A DNA stretch of 64,000 nt from Lachnospiraceae bacterium (GTDB lineage Bacteria; Bacillota; Clostridia; Lachnospirales; Lachnospiraceae), in assembly GCA_910575105.1 (NCBI GenBank), contig CAJTDK010000001.1, positions 292,999 to 356,998 on the forward strand. Reading direction: 5' to 3'. Below, piece after piece: positions 1-7,618 of the stretch. Under the pieces are notes generated by a model. It ran no database searches. It was not told where the DNA came from and was given only the letters and a program-made list of their open reading frames with translations. Position numbers and translations under genes: made by a program. Each line of letters opens with the position of its first letter. Positions within the stretch are counted from its first letter, which is position 1.

Positions 1-384
1 CTGGCCGTCTCCGGCAGAATATGTCATCTCTTCTTTGGGCAGTGCAGACATCCATTCAAAATACATTCCGTCTGATTTGTCACTGTTCTTCACCTGCTGA
101 TTCTCTGTACGTTTAGGCATTTTTTTTGCTTTCGTCATATGCCCTGCGTCTTGAATCTCTTCTATATCTTCTGATTTAGAATTCTCTTCATCAGACACCT
201 CTTTTTTCTTCAAAGCTTCTTTCGCTGCTGGCTTTAAATCCTCCGCCGCCTTTTCCTCCACCGGTACTTTAATCTCTGTCTCCACAGCCATATCCTCCGC
301 CTGCGCAGAGAGCGGCATATTGACGGCAAGCAGTCCGGCCGTCAATAAGATCAAATACCTAAACTTCCTTTTTCTGACCACCAT
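1..384 (-). CDS. Secreted protein, N-terminal part only
   Basis: Reading leftward from an ATG at 384, the frame stays open to the window edge (128 codons), so the gene continues outside. A good ribosome site (AGGAGG) lies just upstream. Residues 1-7 are basic, 10-27 hydrophobic, and an AQA/ED junction near residue 29 looks like a signal peptidase I site. The mature part seen here is a charged Lys/Glu-rich linker with no recognisable domain, typical of the spacer before a surface or carbohydrate-binding domain. An extended -10 box (TGTATAAT, 449-456 on the minus strand) has no clear -35, and a twin repeat at 481-514 sits upstream of it. I infer that the LytTR regulator at 865-1611 activates the gene. 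Function unknown. Confidence 0.75.
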   Translation of the reverse strand, partial: MVVRKRKFRYLILLTAGLLAVNMPLSAQAEDMAVETEIKVPVEEKAAEDLKPAAKEALKKKEVSDEENSKSEDIEEIQDAGHMTKAKKMPKRTENQQVKNSDKSDGMYFEWMSALPKEEMTYSAGDGQ

Positions 385-449
385 ATCTTCCTCCTGTCTC
401 TCTAATCTTTCTACTATATAATTTGCTATGCGTTTTATACCGTTTTTTA

Positions 450-731
450 TTATACAGGATTGTCTAAACAATTTCTCCCATTTGGCGTGAACGACACTTT
501 TTTGGTGTGAACGATTAAAAAGACATCAAAAAAAGGCATTGCAGGGGAACCGGAGACACTAAGTCCGACGCCATTGCTCCATATCCCTGCGTCACCTTTA
601 GATTGTACATAAACATCGGATTTCGTAATGGTAATATTCTTTGCATACAGCGCTGGGAAGTTGCTTTCTGTGTATACGTTTGTCTCACAATCATCTAGCA
701 CAAATCTGTAACGCAGACTATACCCGGGCAT
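450..731 (-). pseudogene. Remnant of a repeat-type surface protein
   Basis: A 93-codon leftward frame without a ribosome site. Its middle (IYAKN-like stretch ALYAKNITITKSDVYVQSKG) resembles the beta-helix/NITIT repeats of Clostridia surface and carbohydrate-binding-domain proteins. The similarity stops near 540, and the last 25 codons run through the regulatory repeat at 481-514, so the C-terminus is probably not coding. I read it as a decayed internal piece of an adhesin-like gene stranded between two LytTR boxes. The alternative is a chance frame; the composition argues mildly against that. Confidence 0.4.
481..514. promoter_or_regulatory. LytTR-type twin repeat A
   Basis: Two direct repeats, GGCGTGAACG (484-493) and GGTGTGAACG (504-513), begin exactly 20 bp apart, about two helical turns, with a T-rich spacer. 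The same layout recurs at 744-776. LytTR response regulators are known to bind two short direct repeats about 21 bp apart on one DNA face. The site lies about 27 bp upstream of the extended -10 of the secreted-protein gene that ends at 384 on the minus strand. Confidence 0.6.
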
Positions 732-743
732 TTGACAGTCTCA

Positions 744-776
744 TTTGTCGCGAACGGCACTTTTTTGTCGTGAATA
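744..776. promoter_or_regulatory. LytTR-type twin repeat B
   Basis: GTCGCGAACG (747-756) and GTCGTGAATA (767-776), again 20 bp apart with a CACTTTTTT spacer identical to site A. It lies 88 bp before the start codon of the LytTR regulator, and TATTAT at 795-800 is a possible -10. The position suggests autoregulation of the two-component operon. Confidence 0.6.
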
Positions 777-864
777 GATAAAAGAAAGGATGGATATTAT
801 CTCTCATTTACGATAAAATAAACTTATCATATGTTACTCAATCATTTACAGGATAGGAATAAGG

Positions 865-1611
865 ATGAATATAGCAATTGTAGAAGATAATCATTCGGAT
901 GCAGGATTGCTGGCCTCTTTTTTGGATAAGTACGGAGAACATCACCCGCCCGCTCTTTGCTTCACCCGGTATAGCTCCGGTGAGGCTTTTTTGGTGTCCT
1001 CCTGCGAGGAGTATCAGCTTATCTTTATGGACATTTATCTGGGAGAGACGGACGGCATCGAGACTGCCCGCCAGATACTTAAGCGCAATGCAGATTCCCT
1101 GATTGTGTTCCTGACCACCAGCCGGGAAGACATCTGGCGTGCAGTCAGGTTACACGCCTGTTTTGATTATATCGAAAAACGTACATTTAACTATGCGAAG
1201 ATCGAAGAGATTCTTAACGCCGCGAAAAAGAAGCTCCGTTTTCAGACCAGAAGCCTGGATTTTTATAACGGGAAGCAGAAGGTAAGCCTTCCCATTTCCA
1301 AGATCCGATATCTGATCTCCCACGATAAATACACTTATATCACGCTGGAAGGAAACCAGGAGCTGCGCTGCCGCACCACGTTTTCCTCCCTCTGTTCCAT
1401 GCTTGAACATGAACCGCGGTTTTTACCCTGTAACAGGGGCGTCATGCTGAATATGGACTTTATCTCACAGGCCGGCCGGGATACCTTCGTGATGACCGAC
1501 GGAAAATCCTTTCCCATCCGGAAACGCAGCCATGCGGACATTATGCGGAGATTCAATGAACATCAGTTTAAAAAGCTAAACGAACAGGAGGACAGCTTAT
1601 GGACAACTTAA
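865..1611 (+). CDS. LytTR-family response regulator
   Basis: A 248-residue AgrA/ComE-type transcription factor. Residues 1-125 form a receiver domain with the acidic pocket E7/D8, the phospho-acceptor D56 (in FMDIYLGETDG) and K105. Residues about 132-240 form a LytTR DNA-binding domain ending in a basic stretch. It overlaps the kinase start by 13 bp, so the pair is translationally coupled. No AgrB/AgrD-type peptide genes are adjacent, so the activating signal is not evident. Twin repeats at 481-514 and 744-776 are its likely targets (inference). Confidence 0.9.
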   Translation: MNIAIVEDNHSDAGLLASFLDKYGEHHPPALCFTRYSSGEAFLVSSCEEYQLIFMDIYLGETDGIETARQILKRNADSLIVFLTTSREDIWRAVRLHACFDYIEKRTFNYAKIEEILNAAKKKLRFQTRSLDFYNGKQKVSLPISKIRYLISHDKYTYITLEGNQELRCRTTFSSLCSMLEHEPRFLPCNRGVMLNMDFISQAGRDTFVMTDGKSFPIRKRSHADIMRRFNEHQFKKLNEQEDSLWTT

Positions 1612-2924
1612 TCCAAACTGCCATGTATGCGCGTTCTACCTTGAGCATTGTTCCGCTCATCGTCTTTTGCTTTCTACCGGTCTGGCAGGATATAAAAGGC
1701 TCCCCGGCGCGCCTCCTGGTCAAAGCTTTTGCTGCCTTTGCGGCTATGGAGGCCGTTATGTTCCTCATCTACTTCCTGCTCTCCCCGACGACTGCGGATA
1801 TGGTCAGTGAAGCGCTCTGCATCGTCGTATTTTTCTATCTGTACCAGCGGGAGATTGCGCTTGAGCGCTCTCACCTGTGGTTTATCTTTATGACTGCCTG
1901 CATGATCGGAGGCTTTACTTATCTGTTCTACCACCTGGCCAATATTTTTCTCCATCCGACATCCGTTATCGATGATCCGGTATATACCGATACTTTTTGT
2001 CTCCAGCTTACTTTCGAGTCTTTACTGGTCCTTGGCCTTGCCCTGCCCGCCAAAAAATATCTGGGATGGCTTGTGCACCATTTCCTCGTGGAAAAGGTCT
2101 GGAGAGTCATCTGGCTTATCCCTGCGGGCTTTCTCATATTTTCCATGGTGTTTATCCCATACGATAACAGCGTTATGTTCGTCGGAAGGTTTTTGGAGAT
2201 TTACGTTATCACCATCCTTATTCTTTTTATTCTGATCCTTCTTATCTATGCCCTGTTTTACAAAATTGCTTACAGCATCACAGAAAACCAGAAAATGATC
2301 CAGAAAACCGCTAATCTGGAAATACAGGCGCAGCAGTACCACCGGCTCCAGACCTATGTGCAGGAGACGAGCCGTCTGCGCCATGATTTCCGCTACCAGC
2401 TCACCGTCCTTGTCCAGATGCTCTCAGAACAGCGCTACGGGGAGCTTGCGAATTATCTGGAGCAATACCTCCGCAGCGTATCGGACATGCCTGTCCGCTA
2501 CTGCTCCTCCTCGGCAGTCAATGCCATCCTTAACCATTACGTTTCCATCGGCCAGAAGTTTGGCGTGTCATTCCATCTGTCCATCCGCCTCGAGGAAAAC
2601 TTTTCCGTGGAGGATATGGATTTCTGCGTACTGCTGGGTAATCTCCTGGAAAATGCCATAGATGCCTGCAAGTCCCTTCCTGAAGAGGAGCGTAAAGTTA
2701 CCTTAAAGACCGCCCAGACCACCGGACACGTCATTGTCCTCACCATCTCGAATCCATATGAGGAGCCGCTCCTTATCAGATCCGGCAAGCTGTTCTCCTC
2801 CAAACACACCGGAGAAGGACAGGGACTTAAATCCGTGCGGCTGATCGTGGAGAAATATAGCGGATATCTTGAGATCAACGACAAAAACCAGGTATTTGAG
2901 GTGAAGATGCTGTTGAACATCTGA
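1599..2924 (+). CDS. GHKL sensor histidine kinase (AgrC-like)
   Basis: A 441-residue membrane sensor partnered with the preceding LytTR regulator. Residues about 1-220 contain six or seven hydrophobic segments with short loops, the polytopic sensor layout of AgrC/ComD kinases. A short coiled linker leads to the H-box with H262 (RLRHDFRYQL). The ATPase domain shows the N-box N352 (LLENAIDAC) and a glycine lid at 405-409 (GEGQGLKS). No extracellular ligand-binding domain is visible, so the signal is probably small or membrane-embedded; which one cannot be told. Confidence 0.9.
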   Translation: MDNLIQTAMYARSTLSIVPLIVFCFLPVWQDIKGSPARLLVKAFAAFAAMEAVMFLIYFLLSPTTADMVSEALCIVVFFYLYQREIALERSHLWFIFMTACMIGGFTYLFYHLANIFLHPTSVIDDPVYTDTFCLQLTFESLLVLGLALPAKKYLGWLVHHFLVEKVWRVIWLIPAGFLIFSMVFIPYDNSVMFVGRFLEIYVITILILFILILLIYALFYKIAYSITENQKMIQKTANLEIQAQQYHRLQTYVQETSRLRHDFRYQLTVLVQMLSEQRYGELANYLEQYLRSVSDMPVRYCSSSAVNAILNHYVSIGQKFGVSFHLSIRLEENFSVEDMDFCVLLGNLLENAIDACKSLPEEERKVTLKTAQTTGHVIVLTISNPYEEPLLIRSGKLFSSKHTGEGQGLKSVRLIVEKYSGYLEINDKNQVFEVKMLLNI

Positions 2925-2980
2925 CGCATTTTTGCTAAAATAAATGTATCAAATTTGTATGGATGACATGGGGAGGACAC

Positions 2981-3499
2981 ATGATTGTTAAAGATATTGT
3001 AATTGAAAAGGCCAAACCCGAAGATGCCAAAGCTCTCCTTGGCTTCCTTTACATCATTGGAGGGGAGACGGATAACCTCACCTTCGGCGCAGAAGGACTT
3101 CCCATCTCTGTTGAAGAAGAGCAGGATTATCTGGCATCTCTGGAGGTTTCTGCATCGTCCGCCATGTTTATCGCAAGGGAAAATGGAAAGATTGTAGGAA
3201 ATGCCCATTTTACCGGGATGACCCAAGAACGTTTGAAACACAGAGGCACCGTCGGTATATCTGTATTAAAAGCAGAATGGGGAAAGGGCATTGGCAGCAG
3301 GCTTATGGAAGCCGTCATGGATTTTGCCAGAAATACTGCCCATATAGAAATTATCACTCTAGAAGTTAGAAGCGATAATCTCCGGGCAATTGATTTGTAT
3401 AAAAAATTCGGTTTTGAGAAAATCGGACACTTTAAGGGATTTCTTAAGATTGACGGGGAATATGCGGACTTTGATCTGATGAATCTGTATCTCAATTAA
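2981..3499 (+). CDS. GNAT-family N-acetyltransferase
   Basis: A 172-residue acyltransferase. I start at 2981 rather than the in-frame ATG at 2963 because GGGGAGG lies directly before 2981. The acetyl-CoA loop is seen in KAEWGKGIGSRLMEA, and the C-terminal motif NLRAIDLYKKFGFEKIG is typical of RimI-like and general GNAT enzymes. The acceptor is unknown. Its 3' end overlaps the convergent MATE gene by 8 bp. Confidence 0.85.
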   Translation: MIVKDIVIEKAKPEDAKALLGFLYIIGGETDNLTFGAEGLPISVEEEQDYLASLEVSASSAMFIARENGKIVGNAHFTGMTQERLKHRGTVGISVLKAEWGKGIGSRLMEAVMDFARNTAHIEIITLEVRSDNLRAIDLYKKFGFEKIGHFKGFLKIDGEYADFDLMNLYLN

Positions 3500-4811
3500 T
3501 GAAAATCCTCTTTTTGATCCGCTGATTCCATCGACGCCACAGTAAAAATGAACGCAGAGTTTCATCCAGCAGAAACGCCGCAAAAATTCCGGCCAGGCCA
3601 AATTCCAGCGCATACCCCAGCACCCATGCCAGACCAGTTCCAATCCCCCACATAGATATCACAGAGATGATTACCGGATAATTTACATCCCCTTCCGCCC
3701 GCAAGGAATTTCCAAATGTCAGATTAGCATTTTTTGCAAACATAGTCACCATATCTATCATTAATATCATATATGCCATTCGCAAAATGCCCTCATGGTC
3801 TGTAAATATACCCAGAAATTTTCTGCCGCACAAAAAAAATACCAATCCCAGAACCACCACTGCAGCCATTCCTTTACGGATGCAGGAAAAGGAAACCTGC
3901 TTCGCTTTTTCCGGTTCGCCCGCTCCGATATACACACCAACAATAATCCCCGCCGCCTCGGCTACCGCACTTGGCAGCAGTACCAGCATAAACGAGAAAT
4001 TCATCGCATATATCTTAGCAGCCAGCGCCTCAGTTCCTAAAAATCCGATAATCATCGTCACTGCCATCTGGGAGCATTTATAAGAGCATGACTCTCCTGC
4101 CGCCGGGATCCCTAATCTCAAAACATCTTTTAAATCTGACGGCTTCGGTTTTTGCATAATCTTATCTTTATCTGTTTTCAAAAACACAGCAAGGACTGCT
4201 GCAACACCTATCACATTTGCGCTCACCGTCACTAGGGCTACGTCTTTCACTGTTCCCCACACATGCAGATACCCATTGACCACCAGGATATCTCCGATGA
4301 TATTCCATATATTTGCGCCAATGGAAATTGCGGACGTAAAGGCGGCCTTTCCATAACTTCTGAATATAGAAGTGAATATTGTAAACAGCGCCTGAAAAAA
4401 CAGCCCGAAGCTCATAACTCCCAGATATTCTGCCGCGGGTTTCCAAAGACCGCGATCCATCCGCAAAAAATATATCAAGTCTGCTTTCAGCAAAAATATC
4501 ACAAAAAAAGAAGCCAGTCCAAATACCGCCGCCAGCCAGAATGCCGCGCCACAAATGGACTTTTGCTTTTCGTCATCGCCCGCTCCGATTGCCTGCGCCA
4601 GCAAGATCGATGTTCCCGCCGACACCACCCGAAATATGAGCAGCACAATACTAAGAAACTGGTTTACATAACCTGCCGCCGCCACAGCCTGGTCAGCATA
4701 CTGACCGAGTACATAAGTGTCTGCAAAACCAAACAGCATCTGAAAAAAGGACTCAAATGCGATCGGGACAGCAAGCGCCCACACATGATATGTATTCTCC
4801 CGCTTTTTCAC
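3492..4811 (-). CDS. MATE-family efflux transporter
   Basis: A 439-residue integral membrane protein with about 12 hydrophobic segments in two homologous halves, as in MATE (DinF/NorM) cation-coupled multidrug exporters. The N-terminal part AVPIAFESFFQMLFGFADTY is the usual MATE opening. Substrate cannot be read from sequence. The upstream region 4812-5103 holds its promoter and possibly the decayed 5' part of an AraC gene. It is one of three MATE genes in the window (also at 34593 and 47175); the three are not close copies. Confidence 0.9.
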   Translation of the reverse strand: MKKRENTYHVWALAVPIAFESFFQMLFGFADTYVLGQYADQAVAAAGYVNQFLSIVLLIFRVVSAGTSILLAQAIGAGDDEKQKSICGAAFWLAAVFGLASFFVIFLLKADLIYFLRMDRGLWKPAAEYLGVMSFGLFFQALFTIFTSIFRSYGKAAFTSAISIGANIWNIIGDILVVNGYLHVWGTVKDVALVTVSANVIGVAAVLAVFLKTDKDKIMQKPKPSDLKDVLRLGIPAAGESCSYKCSQMAVTMIIGFLGTEALAAKIYAMNFSFMLVLLPSAVAEAAGIIVGVYIGAGEPEKAKQVSFSCIRKGMAAVVVLGLVFFLCGRKFLGIFTDHEGILRMAYMILMIDMVTMFAKNANLTFGNSLRAEGDVNYPVIISVISMWGIGTGLAWVLGYALEFGLAGIFAAFLLDETLRSFLLWRRWNQRIKKRIFIN

Positions 4812-5103
4812 TGCTATTCCCTCCCTGCTTTTTTCATACAGTTTCTGTATTTTCAGTATACGCCCTGCCCCTTTCGTTTCCTATATAATTTTGCAATGCC
4901 TTTATATGAAACCGGATCCAAATATTCCTGTATACGCTTGATATTTGCGGAGACGGTTGTCTCATTTTGCTTTGGAAACGGTAAGCGGGAAAGAATCTGG
5001 TATAAGACAGAGGACATAGAAAAGGCAGTATGGTTATCAGAGAGCGAGGCATAAACGCAGAATGTTGATTGTGTTTTGCTTGGAAAAGTCTGTGAACTGA
5101 AAC

Positions 5104-5463
5104 ATGATAATTCCCTCCTGTGACAACTGCCCTTTTGAAAATAGTATAATACAGGCATCTAATATCTGCAATAAGATCATAGAAAATCACAAACCTGTGC
5201 AAATTACTGAAATCCCACGGCTATGCTCTATGCACCCTACCTATCTATCTGCCATGTTCCGCAAAGAATACCAGATTTCTCCCAAAAGATATATCATCCA
5301 GAAGCGGATAGAAACTGCCGTTCAGCTGCTGCATACGACAGATTTAACAATCAAACAGATCTCATCCTTCGTTGGGTACGCGAATCAAATGGAGTTTGCA
5401 CAGCTATTCAAAAAGTATACTGGCAAATCACCTGCAGAATACCGGCAATCCAGCAACACATAA
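5104..5463 (+). CDS. AraC-type DNA-binding protein, probably truncated
   Basis: Its 119 residues are almost entirely the C-terminal AraC/XylS double helix-turn-helix (from about residue 15), ending with the family signature GYANQMEFAQLFKKYTGKSPAEYR. A full AraC regulator has a further 150-200 residue sensor domain, absent here, and no good ribosome site precedes the ATG. Upstream, a frame ending near 5054 and the sequence in this gene's own frame up to a TGA at 5098 look like pieces of a longer protein broken by a frameshift and a stop. I therefore read it as a decayed regulator of the divergent MATE pump; a stand-alone small AraC protein is possible. Confidence 0.6.
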   Translation: MIIPSCDNCPFENSIIQASNICNKIIENHKPVQITEIPRLCSMHPTYLSAMFRKEYQISPKRYIIQKRIETAVQLLHTTDLTIKQISSFVGYANQMEFAQLFKKYTGKSPAEYRQSSNT

Positions 5464-5507
5464 TTTTTCCTGCCTTTGACCGTGCCGCACCATGATCACT
5501 TTTGTCT

Positions 5508-6392
5508 TCATTCATCTGAATCTTTATCGTCTCCAGCTTCTTTATCCGCTTCCGTATCTTCGGCTTTGCCGACATCCCCTGCTTTGTCTCCGTCCTCAGC
5601 TTCCCCGCTGCCTTCCACATACTTGCACCTGTCTGTAAGCCATGATTTCACCTTGTCGCGGATCACCATCTGGCGCATCTCATCCTCAGAAACGGTCTTT
5701 AGCAGAAGCTCCACCGTGGAAAATTTATATTCCGCGGCATAATCTTCAAGCGCCTGCCGGAAATCCTGCTCAGACGGCTTAAGCCCGTATTTATCCGCGA
5801 TGATATTCGCCACCAGCTCCTGTTTAAGAGAAGCTTCTGCCGCCTCGTCGAGGTCACTGTCCTCCATCTTGATGGCTTTCATATACTCTTCGTACTCCAT
5901 CCCTTCCTGCTGCGCATACGTCGTATACAGATCCACCAGATTCCCTTTGATCTCCTTTAATCGGTCCTTGGGATACTCCTTCACCTCGCTGTTGTCCATG
6001 ACCTTCTCCCACACGCGGGTCTCTTCCTCCGTGCGCACAGCCTTTTTCTTCGTCTCCTCAATCTGCTTTCTTAATTCCTGCCTGTATTCTTCCACCGTCT
6101 GCGCCTTGTCAGACATGGTTTCTTTCACAATCTCATCCGTGATCTGGGTATCCTCCGGCAGATCGTGCTGTGCAGTGTATCCCTGCATCATGTGATCCAC
6201 CACGAGATCGATATCCTCTTCTGTTACTTCTCCTGCATCTGCTTTCTCTATCTCAACGCCCTGATAATTTTCGACTGTTACATATTCGTCGGACAATGTC
6301 TTCGGACCTGCGCCCGCACATGCGGTCAGCAGAAATACTGCCGCTGCCAAAGCTGCCGCCATTATTTTGTTCAAAACTTTTCTTTTCATCAT
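5508..6392 (-). CDS. Lipoprotein with trigger-factor-like C-terminal region
   Basis: A 294-residue exported lipoprotein. The signal peptide ends in the lipobox LLTAC with C25 as the lipidated cysteine. Residues about 80-260 are helical and charged and resemble the substrate-cradling C-terminal domain of trigger factor and SurA-like foldases (EEYRQELRKQIEETKKKA and following). The peptidyl-prolyl isomerase domain is not evident. The last 30 residues are a very acidic Asp/Glu/Gly tail. A chaperone role for proteins outside the membrane is inferred from this similarity. It is separated from the next gene by a terminator hairpin at 6487-6520, so it is probably a separate unit. Confidence 0.75.
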   Translation of the reverse strand: MMKRKVLNKIMAAALAAAVFLLTACAGAGPKTLSDEYVTVENYQGVEIEKADAGEVTEEDIDLVVDHMMQGYTAQHDLPEDTQITDEIVKETMSDKAQTVEEYRQELRKQIEETKKKAVRTEEETRVWEKVMDNSEVKEYPKDRLKEIKGNLVDLYTTYAQQEGMEYEEYMKAIKMEDSDLDEAAEASLKQELVANIIADKYGLKPSEQDFRQALEDYAAEYKFSTVELLLKTVSEDEMRQMVIRDKVKSWLTDRCKYVEGSGEAEDGDKAGDVGKAEDTEADKEAGDDKDSDE

Positions 6393-6486
6393 ATGATATT
6401 ATGCCTCCCGATCCTCCCGGATTCTCCCTGTTCCCGGCATGCTTACAGATACGCCCGCACAAGCACGCATACAGAACAAAAGCTTT

Positions 6487-6520
6487 GGGGCAGCCTCCCG
6501 CCAAGACAAGAGACTGCCCC
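6487..6520 (-). terminator. Terminator after the sugar operon
   Basis: On the minus strand GGGGCAGTCTC pairs with GGGAGGCTGCCCC just downstream of the dehydrogenase stop at 6548, followed by AAAGCTTTTG. The stem is strong and the U-tract weak. It would end the 14.6-6.5 kb operon. Confidence 0.6.
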
Positions 6521-6547
6521 TGTATAAAGTAAGAGCGAATTCCCTCT

Positions 6548-7594
6548 TTATACCATCTTAATCACGCCTTTGATTACTTCATCCTTGTGATTCAGGCTGT
6601 AATCGATCGCTTCTATACACTCTTCAAACGGGAACTCATGGGATACCGCTTTTTTAACCGGAATCAGCCCGGATGCCACTGCTGCGATCGCCTTCGGCCA
6701 CAGGTTCCTGTAGCGGTATACGGAATAGATCGTTCCTTCCATTGCATTCAGTGTCGCGATATCAAGCTCAAGAACCGGCTCCGGCGATACGCCTGTCAGC
6801 GTAACCTTTCCGCCGCGCTTGATCAGCCGGCAGGTCTGCAGTGTGGTGATGCGGTTTCCTGCGCACTCGTATACTTGATCCGCTCCGCCGCCCGGCAGCG
6901 TCTTTGCGAACTCCTCGATGCTCTCTCTCGTGCTGTTAAATACTCGCGTTGCGCCGACCTCCAAAGCACGGCTAAGCCGCTTATCCATGACATCCGCCAC
7001 GTAGATCTCACTGACTCCGCGCGCCTTGAGCGACATGATCGTGCACAGCCCGATACATCCGCTTCCGAGGACGATCGCTGTCTCTCCTACTCTTGCGTCG
7101 GAAAGCTCTGTTCCATGCATACCTACAGCCAGAGGCTCGATCATCGCGCCTTCCAGCGTACTTACATTTTCGGGAAGTTTGTAGCACATAGATGCATCGT
7201 GTACGCAGTATTCTGCATTCACTCCGTCCCTCTCGTGAGGAATCGCGAGCATCTTAATATTTGAACACAGATTGTAAAGTCCTTTCCGGCACTCCTCGCA
7301 TTCTCCGCAGGGAACCGCCGGCTCGATGGACACTTTGTCTCCGATCTCGAACCCGGTCACGCCCTCGCCGATCGCCGTAACTACGCCGCCCGGCTCATGC
7401 CCCAGTGCAAGAGGCCCGTCAAGAGTCCAGTTCGCAAGCTGCCCTTCCTGATAAAAATGAAGGTCGGAACCGCAGATTCCTACATATTCCAGCTTGATCT
7501 GAAGCTCTCCTTTAGCGGGCTGCGGGATATCACGCTCTACCCACTCAAGTTTCTGTTTTCCAGTTAATACGCAGACTTTCATCTTTCCTTCCAT
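6548..7594 (-). CDS. Zinc-dependent polyol dehydrogenase (sorbitol/xylitol type)
   Basis: A 348-residue medium-chain dehydrogenase. Catalytic zinc ligands C41 (GICGSD), H66/E67 (GHEPGG) and E153 are present, as is the structural zinc set C96, C99, C102, C110. The Rossmann motif GSGCIG is at 177-182, and D201 after the second strand points to NAD rather than NADP. The family oxidises a secondary hydroxyl of a sugar alcohol to a ketose. It is the last gene of a leftward operon, 24 bp after the kinase. I infer that it feeds a ketose to the kinase and split transketolase; the exact polyol is unknown. An internal ATG at 7582 is an alternative start. Confidence 0.85.
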   Translation of the reverse strand: MEGKMKVCVLTGKQKLEWVERDIPQPAKGELQIKLEYVGICGSDLHFYQEGQLANWTLDGPLALGHEPGGVVTAIGEGVTGFEIGDKVSIEPAVPCGECEECRKGLYNLCSNIKMLAIPHERDGVNAEYCVHDASMCYKLPENVSTLEGAMIEPLAVGMHGTELSDARVGETAIVLGSGCIGLCTIMSLKARGVSEIYVADVMDKRLSRALEVGATRVFNSTRESIEEFAKTLPGGGADQVYECAGNRITTLQTCRLIKRGGKVTLTGVSPEPVLELDIATLNAMEGTIYSVYRYRNLWPKAIAAVASGLIPVKKAVSHEFPFEECIEAIDYSLNHKDEVIKGVIKMV

Positions 7595-7618
7595 TGGTCA
7601 TTACCTCTTTTCTTTAAT

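Noticed and set aside
4263..5054. Long plus-strand frame of 263 codons
   Set aside because: Mostly antisense to the MATE gene, rich in Gln/Arg/Ser typical of shadow frames, and without a ribosome site; only its last part may reflect a decayed AraC sensor.
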